Shown here piece after piece: positions 17,701 to 32,700 of a stretch of DNA of 64,000 nt. Below the pieces are notes generated by a model, which was not told where the DNA came from, made no database searches, and saw only the letters and a program-made list of their open reading frames with translations. Made by a program: the position numbers and the translations under genes. Source of the DNA: CALFVT01 sp964513675 (GTDB taxonomy: Bacteria; Pseudomonadota; Alphaproteobacteria; Caulobacterales; Maricaulaceae); the NCBI GenBank assembly GCA_964513675.1, contig CAZEOD010000004.1:17274-81273 (forward strand), given 5' to 3'. Positions within the stretch are counted from its first letter, which is position 1; every line of letters starts with the position of its first letter.

Positions 17701-20700
17701 GCTCCGGGTGATATCGTTACATTTACGGCCAGTTATGAAATTGAACAGGGCGATTTAGATGCGGGCGGCCCGATCACCAATGAGGCGACGTTAAATGGCA
17801 CGCCGCGCTTGGGAGATTACGCCGCGCTTTCTGATACAGAAACTGTCACCTTGATTGCACCGGATGCAAATTTGGCGCTTGTTAAAACGGCGAACCCAAC
17901 TGCGAATGTCGCTGTAGGGGACATCATCACCTATAGTTACGCCGTAGAGAATATCGGCAATGTAACCATGCAGAATGTCTCGATCACAGATGTGCATAGC
18001 GGCGAGGGGTCTTTATCGGCGATAACCCCGGCGAATGTAACAAGCTTAGCGCCGAATGAGACGACGAGCTTTACCGCGAGCTATGAAGTGACGCAGGCTG
18101 ATATTGATAGCGGCGTTGATATCACGAATATTGCAACGGCCAATGCAACTCCTATGGCAGGGAGTTATACACCTGTCAGTGATGATGCGCGTGTGACGCC
18201 AACGGATGCAGCTCCGCAGGTTCTTTTCACAAAGACGGCGGATATAACAAGCGAGCTCTCTGTTGGCGATATTGTCACCTATACATATCGGGCCGAAAAT
18301 ACGGGTAATGTGACCTTAAGCAATGTTGCCATTAGCGATGTTCATGAAGGGACAGGGCCTTTATCTGCGATTACGCCAGCAAGTTTTGCAACAGTGGCGG
18401 TTGGACAAATTGTTAATTTCACGGCGAATTATGAAATCACCCAAGCTGATATTGATGCGGGCGTTCCTATTACGAATGAAGCGAGCCTTACGGCTGACCC
18501 TGCGCGCGGTACGCTGCCGCCCACCACAGCCGATGCGCGTGTTACGCTTGATGCGGCGGCGCCGGAAATCACGCTTGATAAACGCGCCTTAACAGCAGAA
18601 TTTACCGCGGTTGGCGATGAGCTTAGCTATGAATATGAGCTAGAGAACACAGGTAATGTTACGCTTGAAAATCTTGTCGTGGAAGATGACCGCATTGCGC
18701 TCGTCACTTGCCCCGTTACGGCGCTTGCCCCGGGCGAGACAACCCTTTGCTTGGCAAGCTATGAGGTGACGCAGGCTGACTTAAACGCTGGATCTGTAGT
18801 CAATATTGCCACGGTCAATGGTGACCCAGCGAGCGGTACATTAGCGCCGCAAACAGATACGGAAACGGTTAATGCCGTTCAGTCACCAGAGCTTAGCCTT
18901 GATAAGGACACAGACGATACGACATTCGCGGCGATTGGCGATGAGCTTAGCTATAGCTACACTGTCACCAACACAGGTAATGTCGAGATTACTGACATCG
19001 CGATAAGTGATGACCGGATCGCCGTTGTGGCTTGTCCTGAAACAACACTTGCCCCCGGCGAGATGACGATTTGTACGGCGAGCTATAGCGTCACCCAAGA
19101 TGATCTTGATGCGGGCGAGGTCACAAATATTGCCAGCGCAACAGGCACGCCAGCCGGCGGTGATCTGACGGATCCTGAAGATAGCGTCACGATAACGGGC
19201 GACCAGACTCCGAATTTAGAGATTGAGAAAACAGCGCTGGATACATCTTTTGCGGCTGTTGGTGATGTTTTAGATTATGAATATCTTGTCACCAATACGG
19301 GCAATGTCACGATTATAGATCCGATTACGGTTAGCGATGACCGTATTGCCTCTGTCTCTTGTCCGGCCTTACCTGCGGGCGGCCTTGCGCCGACACAGAG
19401 CCTAACATGTAGCGCGAGCTATGCGGTTACGCAGGCTGATCTGGATGCGGCTATTGTGACGAATATCGCGAGTGCCTCTGACGGCACCACCACATCGCCT
19501 ACCGATAGCGCGAGCGTTAACGGCATTCAAACACCGTCATTGATGCTTGTGAAAACAGCCAATGAACCTGACTTTGCGGCTGTTGGCGATATTTTGACAT
19601 ATAATTACAGCGTTACAAATACAGGGAATGTTCGCATTGGCGATATTACTGTGAGTGATGATTTAATTGCTGCTGTGAGCTGTAATGTTCCCGCTATCGG
19701 CAATGGCGATGCGTTTCTTGACCCGAGTGAAATTGTTGTCTGTACGGCAAATTATAGCGTCACTCAGGCCGATTTAAATACAGGTTCGGTCACGAATAAT
19801 GCCTCCGCGACCGGAACCCCTGCGGGCGGCAGCCTTGCGCCGGCGCTAGATGATGCCACGGTGAGCGCCGATCAATTACCGGAATTACGCCTCACGAAGG
19901 CCGCCAATGAAACGAGCTTTGCAGCGGTTGGCGATGCGCTGACATATAATTTCACGGTTGAGAATAGCGGCAATGTCGAGATTACAAACATTAGCGTGAG
20001 CGATGACCGCATTGCGTCAATATCTTGCCCCGTTACGCGCCTCATGCCGGGCGAAAGCGTTATTTGTACGGGCACAGATATAGTCTCTCAAATCGACATT
20101 GATGCCGGTTCAGTCGTGAATAATGCGGCCGCAACGGGCGACCCGTCTGGGGGCGTTTTGACAGACCCGACAGCCCAAGAAACAGTTGACGCGATACAAT
20201 CGCCAGCCTTTGACATCGAGAAAAATGCTGTGACGGTTAATTTCGTCTCGCCGGGTGATATTTCTTCTTATGAATATGTCATCACCAATACGGGTAATGT
20301 TACTTTAACCGATCCGATTACGGTAACAGATAATTTAATTCCGGTTGTTACATGTCCGGCGCTTCCTGCGGGCGGCCTTGCACCAAATGCAACGCTGACA
20401 TGTAGCGCAGATTATGTTGTCACACAGGCTGATTTGGATGCAGGCTCGGTCACGAATTTAGCGTCCGCGAGTGACGGCACAACGACATCTGCGCAAACAT
20501 CGGCGACCATACCGGCCACTCAAGATCCTGCGCTCTCTATAGTAAAATCCTCTGTCTCGACTGAAATTACAACAGCCGGCCAGATTGTAACTTATGACTT
20601 TACCGTTCGTAATGATGGTAACTTAACGCTGACAGGCGGTGTTGATGTTGTGGATGATAAAATTGGCCGTATTAATTGTATCGCTGGAAATCTGATCCCC

Positions 20701-23700
20701 GGTGCGACAGCTAATTGTAGCGCGGATTATGTTGTCACTCAGGCTGATCTGGATGCCGGATTTGTGACGAACCAAGCTTTTGCTGAAAATGACCGCGCCG
20801 TTTCTGCGCCTGTTGATTTAACGCTTAATGCCGCGCAAGCGCCGTCACTAAGCTTTGCTAAGTCCGCCGTGAGCGCAAGCTTTACCAATGCGGGTGATGT
20901 CATTAATTATGAGTTCCGCCTTGAGAATACAGGGAATGTTACCCTGACGGATGTTAGCGTTTCAGATGCGTTGATTCCCGTTATTTCATGCCCAAGCACA
21001 ACACTTCTTCCGGCTGAGGTGATAACATGTACGGGCGCTTATAGCGTCACGCAAGATGACGTTGATGCCGGCGAGGTCATTAATAATGCCTCTGCGTCTG
21101 CGGCGCCTCCGGGGGGCGCAGCTCCGATCACGCCGACAAGCTCAGCTACAGTTGACGCCGCGTCAAACCCGTCCTTTACCTTTGAAAAGCGCGCAACGCG
21201 GACAGAGTTCGCAGCCGTTGGCGACATCTTGACCTATGAATTTGATGTTGTGAATACGGGCTCTGTCACGCTGAATGATATTCTCATTACGGATGATTTG
21301 ATTGCGGCTGTAAACTGTCCAGTTACAACGCTCGCGCCGAGCGCTAGCACAATCTGTTCCGCGAATTATACGGTCATTCAGGCCGATATTGACGCCGGTA
21401 GCGTGATTAATAATGCGGGCGCAAGTGCCAGTCCTGCGGATGGGTCTATAGTGGATGATCTGACATCACAGGCCACCGTTTCGGCGGACCAAGCGCCAGA
21501 GCTTAGCCTTGAGAAGCGCGCGATTACGGCAGATTTTGCCGCTGTGGGTGATGTTCTGTCCTATGAATATGACATTGTAAATATTGGCAATGTGAACATC
21601 ACAAATCTGTCTGTGAGTGATGATAGGATTGCGGCTGTGTCTTGCCCTGTAACGGCGCTTGCGCCGGGTGAGAGCACAATCTGCACGGCTGATTATAGCG
21701 TGACGCAGGCGGATATTGACGCGGGTAGCGTGACCAATATTGCCTCTGTGGACGGCACGCCAAGCGGCGGCAATTTAACACCGCCAGTGGATAGCGCGAC
21801 AATTGACGCGGTTCAATCTCCGGAGTTGGCGATTGTTAAAACAGCGCTGACGGCGGATTTCTCTGCCGTTGGTGATGTACTGAATTATGAATATGATGTT
21901 ACCAATAGCGGTAATATCACGATCACTGATCCGATCAGCGTAAGCGATGACCGCATTGCCAGCGTGTTATGTCCAGCCCTTCCATCGGGCGGACTTGCGC
22001 CAAATGACAGCTTGACCTGCACAGCGAGTTATATCGTAACACAGGCCGATATTGACACCGGCAACGTGACAAATATTGCGAGCGCCAGTGACGGAACCAA
22101 TAGATCATTGCCAGATGATGCGGTGGTTAATGCGGTTCAAGCGCCGTCTCTAGCGATGACAAAAACCGGTACGCCGCAGCTCTTTACGGCGCTGGGCGAA
22201 ACGGTGAGCTATGATTATGTGATTACGAATACGGGTAATGTCACCATTACAGAGCCGATTACCGTGAGTGATGACCGGATTTCTATGGTAAGCTGTCCGG
22301 CTCTGCCTCTTGTTGGCTTGCTACCGGGCGAGAGCTTGACCTGTTCCGCCTCTGATAATGTGACGCAGGCCGATCTGGATGCTGGCTTCATTGAGAATAC
22401 GGCCCAAGCAAGCGACGGAACAATCACAACCGATGATGTGACGGAAACAGTGAACGCGGATCAGACTCCGGCGCTGGAGCTTGATAAAACAGTATTGGAT
22501 GCAAGCTTTAATGCCGTTGGTGATATTATTAATTATACTTATGCGGTGACCAATACAGGGAATGTTACGATTACAGACTCCATTAGCGTGAGTGATGACC
22601 GGATTTCTTCTGTCTCCTGTCCAGCGCTTCCGGGCGGGAGTTTAGCGCCCGGCAATAGCGTGACCTGTACGGCGAATTATACCATTACCCAAGCTGATTT
22701 GGATGCAGGCTTTGTCACGAATATTGCGGTAGCCTCTATTCCGGGGACGCGCTCTCCTGAAGATACAGCGACGACAAACGCTGACCAGGCCCCAGCCTTA
22801 TCAATTGTTAAAACGGCTCTTGAGGCAAGTTTTGTAAATATCGGCGATGTGCTGAGCTATGAATATCTTGTGCGCAATACGGGTAATGTTACTTTGATGG
22901 GTAATGTGTCTGTTACAGATGACCGTATTTCTGCCGTTAGCTGTCCGTCAATTTCCCCGCAAGGATTTGCGCCAAATGAAACCATCAGCTGCACAGCGAG
23001 CTATAGTGTTACGCAGGCTGATATTGATGCAGGCGATGTCACGAATATTGCCTCTGCACGGAACGGCGAGACTGTCTCCCCAACCGATACCGCTGTTGTC
23101 ACAGCGGATCAGCAGCCGGGATTACAGACTGTTAAACGTGCGCTGCAAGTCAGCTATGACGCGGTTGGCGATGTTGTTTCCTATGAATATGATGTGATTA
23201 ACACGGGGAATACAACGATCACCGCGCCGATTACCGTGAGTGATAACCGTATTTCAAATGTTGTCTGTCCAGCCTTGCCGGCGGGCGGTCTGGCCCCAAG
23301 CGCCGCGATTACTTGCGCGGCTGATTATGTAATTACGCAAGATGATATTGACCTTGGGTTTGTTGAAAATATTGCGGCCTCATCAGACGGCACAACTGGA
23401 TCAGCCCCTGTAACGGAGCGCGTTGAGGCGACCCAAACACCGGCGTTATCAATTGATAAAACGGCGCTGGATAATAATTTTGCAGTGATTGGCGATGTTA
23501 TTAGCTACGAATATCTTGTCACCAATACGGGCAATGTCACCCTGACGGATGCGGTGACGGTTAGCGATGACCGGATTGCATCGGTTAATTGTCCAGCTCT
23601 ACCCGCAGGCGGGCTTGCGCCGACTATGTCTTTAACCTGTACAGCGAGTTATAGCGTGACACAGGCCGATATTGACGCGGGCAGCGTGACCAATATTGCT

Positions 23701-26700
23701 AGCGCCGCATCAGGCGCAACGGACTCTGGCGATGACAGCGTCACCGTGAACGGCACGCAGACGCCTTCATTGTCGATTGTGAAGACAGCCAATCAGGCGA
23801 GCTTCACAGCGGTCGGCGATGTTTTAAGCTATGATTATGCGGTAACTAATACAGGGAACATCACGCTGAGCGGTAATATCATGGTTGATGATGACCGGAT
23901 TGATAGCGTGTTATGTCCTGCGCTACCGGCAGGCGGGCTTGCGCCGAGCGGCGTTGTGACCTGCACAGCGAGCTATATTGTTACGCAGGCTGATATTGAT
24001 GCGGGCGATGTCACGAATATTGCCTCTGCACGGAACGGCGAGACTGTCTCCCCGGCCGATACGGCTGTTGTCACAGCCAATCAGCAGCCCGCGCTTGATA
24101 TTATCAAACGCGCACTTGAAACAACTTATAGCAATGTCGGAGATCAAATCGGCTATGAATTTGATGTTTCCAATATCGGGAACACGACAATAACAAACCC
24201 TATCACAGTTTCTGATGACCGGATTGCCAGCGTGAATTGTCCAGCCTTACCGGCGGGCGGCCTCATCCCGGGCGGGTCAATCACATGTAGCGGCGTTTAT
24301 AGCGTCACACAGCAAGACCTTGATGATGGCGTTGTCGAGAATATAGCGAGCGCGACTGATGGTGTTGCGACATCCCCAGTTGTAAACCGCCGTGTCTTTG
24401 CCACGCGCAACGCTTTGCTGGAGATTGATAAAGAGGCTGTGAATGTTAATTTCACATTGCCGGGCGACATAGTCACCTATAATTATACCGTGACCAATGC
24501 GGGTAATGTGACGGTAACAGATCCTATTACGGTCGATGATAATTTAATTGCGGCTGTAATATGTCCGGCCTTACCTGCGGGCGGGCTTGCGCCAGGGGCG
24601 TCTTTGGTCTGTACAGCAGATTATGTGGTAACGCTTGATAATCTTGACGTGGGTGTTGTTGTGAATATCGCCACCGCTACGGCAGGCGACGTGAGTTCTG
24701 CCCCAACATCTGAGACGATTCCAGACGGCGCAAATCCAGCCATTGAACTTCGCAAATCATCGCAAGACACAAGCTTTGCAGCCGTAGGCGATGTGTTGAC
24801 CTATGAGTTTGAAATTGAAAATACTGGCAATGTGACGCTCGTAAATACGATCGAAGTTGTTGATAACCGGATTGGAACGATCCCGTGTTTTGCCGGCCCG
24901 ACGTTTATTCCGAACCAGATTGAACGCTGCACGGCTGATTATACCGTCACTCAGGCAGATATTGATGCAGGCTTTGTCACCAATGATGCTTTTGCTATGC
25001 ATCCGCGCACCAGCTCCCCGCCTGACTTCGTGACGATTCCTGCGGTTCAAAACCCGCAGATCGGCCTGACGAAGACGGCGCAGACACCACAGTTTGCGCA
25101 AGTCGGAGATGTTATTAATTACGACTATATTGTCACGAATATCGGCAATGTTACGCTTGTGCAGGATGTCAGCGTCACCGACGATCAAATTGCGAATGTT
25201 AGCTGTGAGGCAATGCCTGCTGGCGGCCTTGCGGTTAATGCGAGCGTGACCTGTACGGGGAGCGATATTGTTACGCAGGCTGATTTGGATGCTGGCTTTA
25301 TTATTAATAATGCGGCGGCCTCTGACGGGACGACAACATCAGATTCTGTCCAAGAGCGAGTCAATGCGGCGCAAACGCCAAGCCTTGGATTTGTTAAAAC
25401 GGCGCTTGATAGTGATTTCACGGCCGTAGGTGATAGTCTGGATTATAGCTATCTTGTCACCAATACGGGCAACATCACGATTACAGATCCGATTACGGTA
25501 TCTGATGACCGCATTGCATCGGTTAGCTGCCCTGCGCTGCCTGCGGGCGGTTTGGCGCCCAATGCCTCTGTTACCTGTACGGGGAGCGATCTTGTTACGC
25601 AGGCTGACCTTGATGCCGGCGTTGTAACGAATATCGCCTCTGCGAGCGACGGCACGACAACATCAGATACGGATACGGCCTCTGTAAGCGGCACACAAAC
25701 ACCCGCGCTTGAGATCGTGAAAACCTCACAGCAAACCCGTTTTGCAGATGTCGGGGATGTGCTGAGCTATGATTATGATGTTACGAATATTGGTAATGTC
25801 ACGCTGACGGATGCGATTACGGTCAATGATGACCGCATTGCCAATGTTACCTGTCCAGCGCTTCCTGCGGGCGGACTTGCTCCGCGCGGCTCGATCACAT
25901 GTTCTGCAGATTATAGCGTCACGCAAGACGATATTGATGCGGGCTCTGTCACGAATATTGCCTCGGCAAGGTCAGGCGCTGTGGTCTCTGATGATGACAG
26001 CTTGACGATTAATGGTGAGCAAACACCGGCTTTAACACTCGTCAAAACGGCCTTGGATAATAGTTTTGCGGCGATTGGTGACCGGATTGATTATGAATAT
26101 GTCGTGACCAATACGGGTAATGTGACGCTAACGCGCGGGATTGATATTTCTGATGACCGGATTTCATCTGTGAATTGCCCCGCCCTGCCGGCCGGCGGCC
26201 TCGCGGTTAATGCGAGCTTGACCTGTACGGCGAGCGATAGAGTTGACCAAGCCGATATTGATGCGGGTATTGTCACCAATATGGCGGTTGCAAGCGACGG
26301 CGTCATCACATCTCCGTCTGTCGAGGAAAGCGTATCAGGCGATCAAACGCCGGCGCTAAGCTTAGCTAAAACGGCGCTTGATAGTGATTTCACGGCCGTA
26401 GGCGATACGCTAAATTATAGCTATCTTGTGACCAATACGGGCAACATCACGATTACAGATCCGATTACCGTGTCTGATGACCGGATTGACAGCGTCACAT
26501 GCCCGGTATTGCCAACAGGCGGATTATTACCCGGCGGCTCTCTCACCTGTACGGCGACGGATAATGTTACGCAGGCAGATTTGGATGCGGGCTTTGTTAC
26601 GAATACGGCGTCTGCGAGTGACGGAAATATTTCGTCTAATACATCGAGCCAAACAGTGAGCGGAACGCAGAGCCCGAATTTGACGATTGAAAAATCATCA

Positions 26701-29700
26701 GAGGACACAACATTTGCAGTCGCCGGCGATGTGCTGAGCTATACATATGAAGTCTTTAACCTTGGCAATGTCACGCTAACGGATGCGATTACAGTCAGTG
26801 ATGACCGTATTGCCAATGTTATCTGTCCAGCGCTTCCTGCGGGCGGACTTATACCGGGCGATTCGATCATTTGCGCGGCGAGCGATGTTGTGACGCAAGC
26901 AGATGTCGATGCAGGTTTTGTGATGAACACAGCCTTTGCATCTGATGGAACCCTCACGACTTCGCCTGTTAGTCTTCGGATTAACGGCGCGCAAACGCCT
27001 GAGATGTCTCTTGTGAAAAACGCGCTGACCTCAGAGTTTGCAACTGTTGGCGAGACGTTGTCCTATGAATATATCGTCACCAATACAGGCAATATCACAT
27101 TAACCAGCGCGATCATGATTACGGATGACCGGATTGCGGTTATAGCCTGTCCTGCGCTTCCAGCGGGCGGACTTGTTCCTGATGCGTCTATCACCTGTAC
27201 GGCGAGCGATAATGTGACCCAAGCTGATCTGGATGCCGGCTTTGTCACGAATATCGCGCAGGCCTCTGATGGGACGATATCATCTGACGCGATGAGCGCG
27301 ACTGTAACAGGCGCGCAATCATCAGGCCTTGAGATTGAAAAACTTGCGATGACAAGTGATTACACAGCTCTTGGCGATGAATTGCTTTATAGCTATATCG
27401 TTCGAAATACGGGTAATGTCACCTTGACCGAGCCGATTACAGTCAGTGATGACCGTATTGCCGATGTCACATGTCCGGCTTTGCCAAGCGGCGGTTTATT
27501 GCCAGATGCAACGATCACCTGCGATGCCGTATATAGCGTGACGCAAAACGATATTGATTTTGGCTCTGTGACGAATATTGCGAGCGCAACAGACGGAACC
27601 GTGACCTCACCAACTGATAGCGTGACGGTCAATGGGACGCAGCAACCGGCGCTTGGACTTGTAAAAACGTCGCCCTCGGATGCGTTTAACGCCGTGGGTC
27701 AAGTCATCACCTATAATTACGAGGTGACAAATATAGGTAATGTTACGCTGACAACGGCCTTGACGGTCTCTGATGACCGCATTGCGAGCGTTACATGTCC
27801 TGCGCTGCCAGAGGGCGGTCTTGTCCCTGATGCGTCAATCATGTGTAGCGCGGATTATAGCGTCACACAGGCGGATATTGATGCAGGATTCGTTACGAAT
27901 ATTGCCAGCGCCTCTAATGGCGTTATCACATCTGCGCCGGTTGATCTGACGATTGACGCCGTCACAGCACCAAGCCTCAGCCTTGTCAAAACAGCGCTAA
28001 CGACAGAGTTCTCTGGGCTGGGTGATATCTTGTCTTATGAATATCTTGTGACCAATACGGGCAACATCACGATTACAAATCCGATTACCGTATCTGATGA
28101 CCGTATTGATGCGGTCAGCTGTCCCGCGCTTCCAGCGGGCGGTTTGGCGCCCAATGCCTCTCTTACCTGTACGGCGCAAGATGTTGTGACGCAGGCCGAC
28201 CTTGATGCCGGCTCTGTCACGAATATCGCCTCTGCGAGTGACGGCACGACAACATCCGATACGGATACGGCCTCTGTGAGCGGCACGCAAACACCTGCAC
28301 TTGAAATTGTGAAAACGGCACTGAGCGCTGATTATGCGGCTGTAGGTGATGTTCTAAGCTATCGCTATAACGTGACAAATGCGGGCAATGTGACGATCAC
28401 CGCGCCGATAACAGTCAGCGATGACCGTATTGATGCGGTCACTTGTCCCGCGCTTCCAGCGGGCGGCTTAGCGCCCAATGCTAGCTTGACCTGTAGCGCG
28501 GATTATGTCGTGACGCAGGCCGACCTTGATGCCGGCTCTGTCACGAATATCGCCTCCGCGAGTGACGGCAATATTACATCACCTGCGGATGATGCAACGG
28601 TTGACGCGCGCGNNNNNNNNNNNNNNNNNNNNNNNNNNNNNNNNNNNNNNNNNNNNNNNNNNNNNNNNNNNNNNNNNNNNNNNNNNNNNNNNNNNNNNNN
28701 NNNNNNNNNNNNGCGAGTGACGGCAATATTACATCACCTGCGGATGATGCAACGGTTGACGCGCGCGCCCTCCCTGCGCTTGAGATTGTGAAAACATCTC
28801 CAGATGCGACTTATGCTGAGCTTGGCCAAATCTTGACGTATAATTACAGCGTGACCAATACAGGTAATGTTACCTTCACAGCGCCGATTACGGTGTCTGA
28901 TGACCGCATTGCCGATGTCACCTGTCCAGCCCTGCCAAGCGGCGGCCTTGTCCCGGCGGCGGCTCTATCATGTACAGCTAGCTATGCCGTGACGCAGCTT
29001 GATCTGGACGCGGGTGAGGTGACGAATATCGCCTCTGCCAGCGACGGTACAACAGCGTCAGAGCCTGTCAGCTTAACCATCGAAGCTACGGCCTTGCCAG
29101 CGCTTGCGATTGTGAAAACTGCGACAACCGAAAGCTTCGCTATGCCGGGTGATATTATCTCTTATGAATATATCGTCACCAATACGGGGAATGTGACGCT
29201 TAACGCGGCGATTACGGTTAATGATGACAAGATTGAAGCCGTTAGCTGTCCAGCACTTCCAGCCGGCGGTCTTGCCCCGCAAGCGAGCCTGACATGCCGT
29301 GCGGATTATGACGCCGTGCAAGCGGATATTGACGCCGGTTTTGTCACGAATATTGCCAGCGGTCAGTCTGGCGATATCATCTCTGAAGAGGTCAGCGAAA
29401 CAGTTGAGGCTCAGCGCCTGCCAGCGATGAATGTTTTGAAAACAGCCCGCGCGCCGCAGCAAGTCTTTGGCCCGATCTATGACGTGATCTATGAGCTTGA
29501 AATGGAAAATACAGGGAATGTCACCCTGACCGACATGAGCCTTGAAGATAATCTAACGCAGGCCCTCGCGCCGTCGACCTTAATTGGAACGCCGCAAGTG
29601 AGCTTGGCTGATTTCACGACAGGCGCTGCCAATGATAATTACAACGGCGCGGATAATATTGAGCTCTTAGCGGAGGGCACTAGCCTCGCGGTTGGCGAGA

Positions 29701-32700
29701 CCGGCAGTGTGACGCTTCTTGTTCGGATTGATACGACAGAGGGCGGCCCGGCGCAGGGGAATACAGCTGTGGGCGCAAATCCAGAGTTAGCCTCTCCAGC
29801 CCCGTCAAATGACCCAAGCGTCACGCCAAATGAAACGGGCGACGTGAACCCAACACCGCTCAGCATTATTGATACAGATGGTGATGGTGCGCCCGATAAT
29901 TTTGAAAGCGATAGCGAAGACCGCGACGGCGATGGCATCCCAGATAGCGAAGATTATGACCCGACAGGCTATTTCTATTGTGAAGAAAATGGCACGATCC
30001 TAACGGGCGGCGGTATTACGGTCACAGGCCCGAATGGCTCAAACAGCTCTATCGGGACAGCGAATAATATTGTGATCTTGGAAGATGGCTCTGATGGGTT
30101 CTATCAGTTCTATGTCACGGCACCGGGTGAATATAGGCTCACGCCAACTTATCCTGTTAGCGGCGTCGCCAGCACATCGCGCCTTCCAAATAGTGACGCC
30201 CTAGATGTGACGGATCTTCTGCCAGATAATCCGGCGACAATCGGTAGCACAGAACTGGGTGACACAGGGCAGCTTGCTGATTTCACAGCTGATAGCAATT
30301 CACCGTTCTATACGAGCTTTATCTTTGAAGAGGGTGATCCTGCGGTTTTTGCTAATAACTTCCCATTACAGCATTGCGGTGAACCGGCTGTTGAGCTGAC
30401 GAAAGAGACTGTTGGTGATGTTGAGCTAACAGCGGATGGCCGTCAGCAAGTAAGCTATAATTTCACGATTGAGAACACAGGTGAAACGCTGATTGAAAAT
30501 GTCCAAGTCACAGATAATCTTGGTGATGTTTTCGGCGCAGGCAATGTTGACGTTGTCAGTTTGGCACTGGCTGAACAGCCAAGCGGTTTCACGGCCAATG
30601 TAAATATGGCTTATAACGGCGTTACCACGCTGGATATGCTGACCGATGGTGGACGCTTGCAATCGGGTGAGCGCGTAACGCTTAACCTTGTCATTATTGC
30701 CGCGCCTGAAACGGACGGCGAAGCGGTGAATATCGCGGTTCTCTCCGCGTCTGAACCGCTTAACGGCGGCCCATTGACGGATAACGGCTCTGCGGCCGTT
30801 GAGCTGCAAGCTCTGTCTGACCCAAGCTTTGTTCGCGTTGCAAAACGCGCGCAGCCGCGGACTGTGCAGATCGGCGATCCGGTGCTTTACACAATTGATG
30901 TGACCAATGATAGCGGATCGACCATGACTGATCTGCGGATTACAGACCGTATTCCGCTCGGCTTTGCCTATATTCCCGGCACCGCCGTGATTTCTGATGC
31001 CTCTGTTAGCGCGCCGATAGAGCCGCTTGTCACGGGACGTGGATTCCTAAATTGGGATATCTCGCAAACAGCTGAAGCCCCGCTTGACACGCTTGCGGCA
31101 GGCGAAACCTTATCCGTGAGCTTACGCCTCTTGGCAGGGCCAAATGTTGAATTTGGCGCTCATGAGAACCAAGCCTTTGCTGAAAGTCTTCGCACAGGTG
31201 AACGCTCTGAAGTGGCGAGCGCTATTGTTGATTACATTCCTGAACCTAGCTTTGACTGTACGCCTATCTTGGGCCGCGTCTATGATGATGTGAACCATAA
31301 TGGCTATCCCGATGACGGTGAGCCAGGCTTGCCGGCTGTACGTCTTGTGACGGTGAATGGTGATATTATCACAACGGATCAATATGGCCGTTACCATATC
31401 CCATGTGCAGCGATTGCAGATCGTGAACGCGGATCGAACTTCTTGCTAAAAGCTGATGCGCGTACATTGCCGCTCGGCTATCATCTGACGTCGGAAAACC
31501 CGCGCGTTGTTCGTGTGACACGCGGTAAATTCGTGAAAATGAATTTCGGCGCCGCGCATCGTCCTAAGCTTCGTCTTGACCTTTTTGCCGCTGATTTCGG
31601 TGATGAGATTGGGTTAATGGAGCCCCAAGCAGCCGCGCGCGTGAAAACGCTATTAGCTGCAGCAAAGGGCGCCGATCGGGCCTTGATTATTTATCATGCC
31701 GATGATCTGGAACATGTTGATAACGCGCAAGCCAAGCTGAAGATTGGTCTTGAGGTTGTTAAATCTCTGGCGCCGAAACAGTTCAAAGACATCGCGCTCG
31801 AAGCAAGTTGGGGGGATGCGGCAGAATTTACACCGCCGAACCTAGAGGCTACTGAGAACCTATTGATCGGCAGTCTTTATGATCGTCCGGCTGTGGACGG
31901 CCCTCAAAGCTTATTGCGTGACCGTGTCGCCTTTACGCAAAGCCGTGGTGGTGCGCTATCGCGTCTTGAAGATAATGACGAAATTTATGACAATCGCGGC
32001 GCCTTTAACGGCAGTGATAATGATGAGCGCTTTAGTAATACGGGCGACGGCGGCCTTCGTGGTCAGCGCGGATCTGCGCCTTTAGCTTCCGATAATCGCG
32101 GGCAAAATAGCTCGCCATTAATTGGACGCCGTGACCAAGGCGAGGCCGAAACGCCGCGTCCGGGACGTCTCATGCGCTGGGTCGGCTGGGGTGAAAAAAC
32201 CACAAGCTACGCCGAAGGTCTTGAGATCGAAACAACGGTTGATGCGCTTAACCCTGTGAAGCGTCTGAATGCGCAGGCCAATGTCGTTAGCGATATTAAT
32301 GGCCGTGATGTTCGGGTTGAAACCTATAGCAATTATAAGGCTTTCATTACCCGCCTTGAGCTTCGCCTCTTCCCTGAAGGTCGTTCTGTGCGCAGTGAGC
32401 CTGCGGCGATTATTCCGGTCTCGGGCCGCTATGGTCAATTGCCTGTCAGCGCTTATATGTCCGGTGAATATAGCTATGTGCTGCGGGCTTATGGGGCGTC
32501 GGGTGACTTTGACGAAACGGCGAAAAAACCTCTCGTCATTGGCGATGCGGAGTATGATCTGACGGGCGATGAGTGGGCATATCAAGCCAGCACAGCCTTT
32601 GGCCAAAATACGCTCCTAAAAGATAATATCCGTGTTCGCGGCGGCGCTGTGCGTGTCTATGGCCGCAATGTTCCCGGCGAGAGCGTCTCTGTTATGGGGC

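Noticed and set aside
15466..29423. CRISPR-like or satellite DNA, suggested by strong periodicity of about 330 bp
   Set aside because: The period is a multiple of three, the frame is open throughout and differences are mostly silent or conservative, so this is a protein repeat array.
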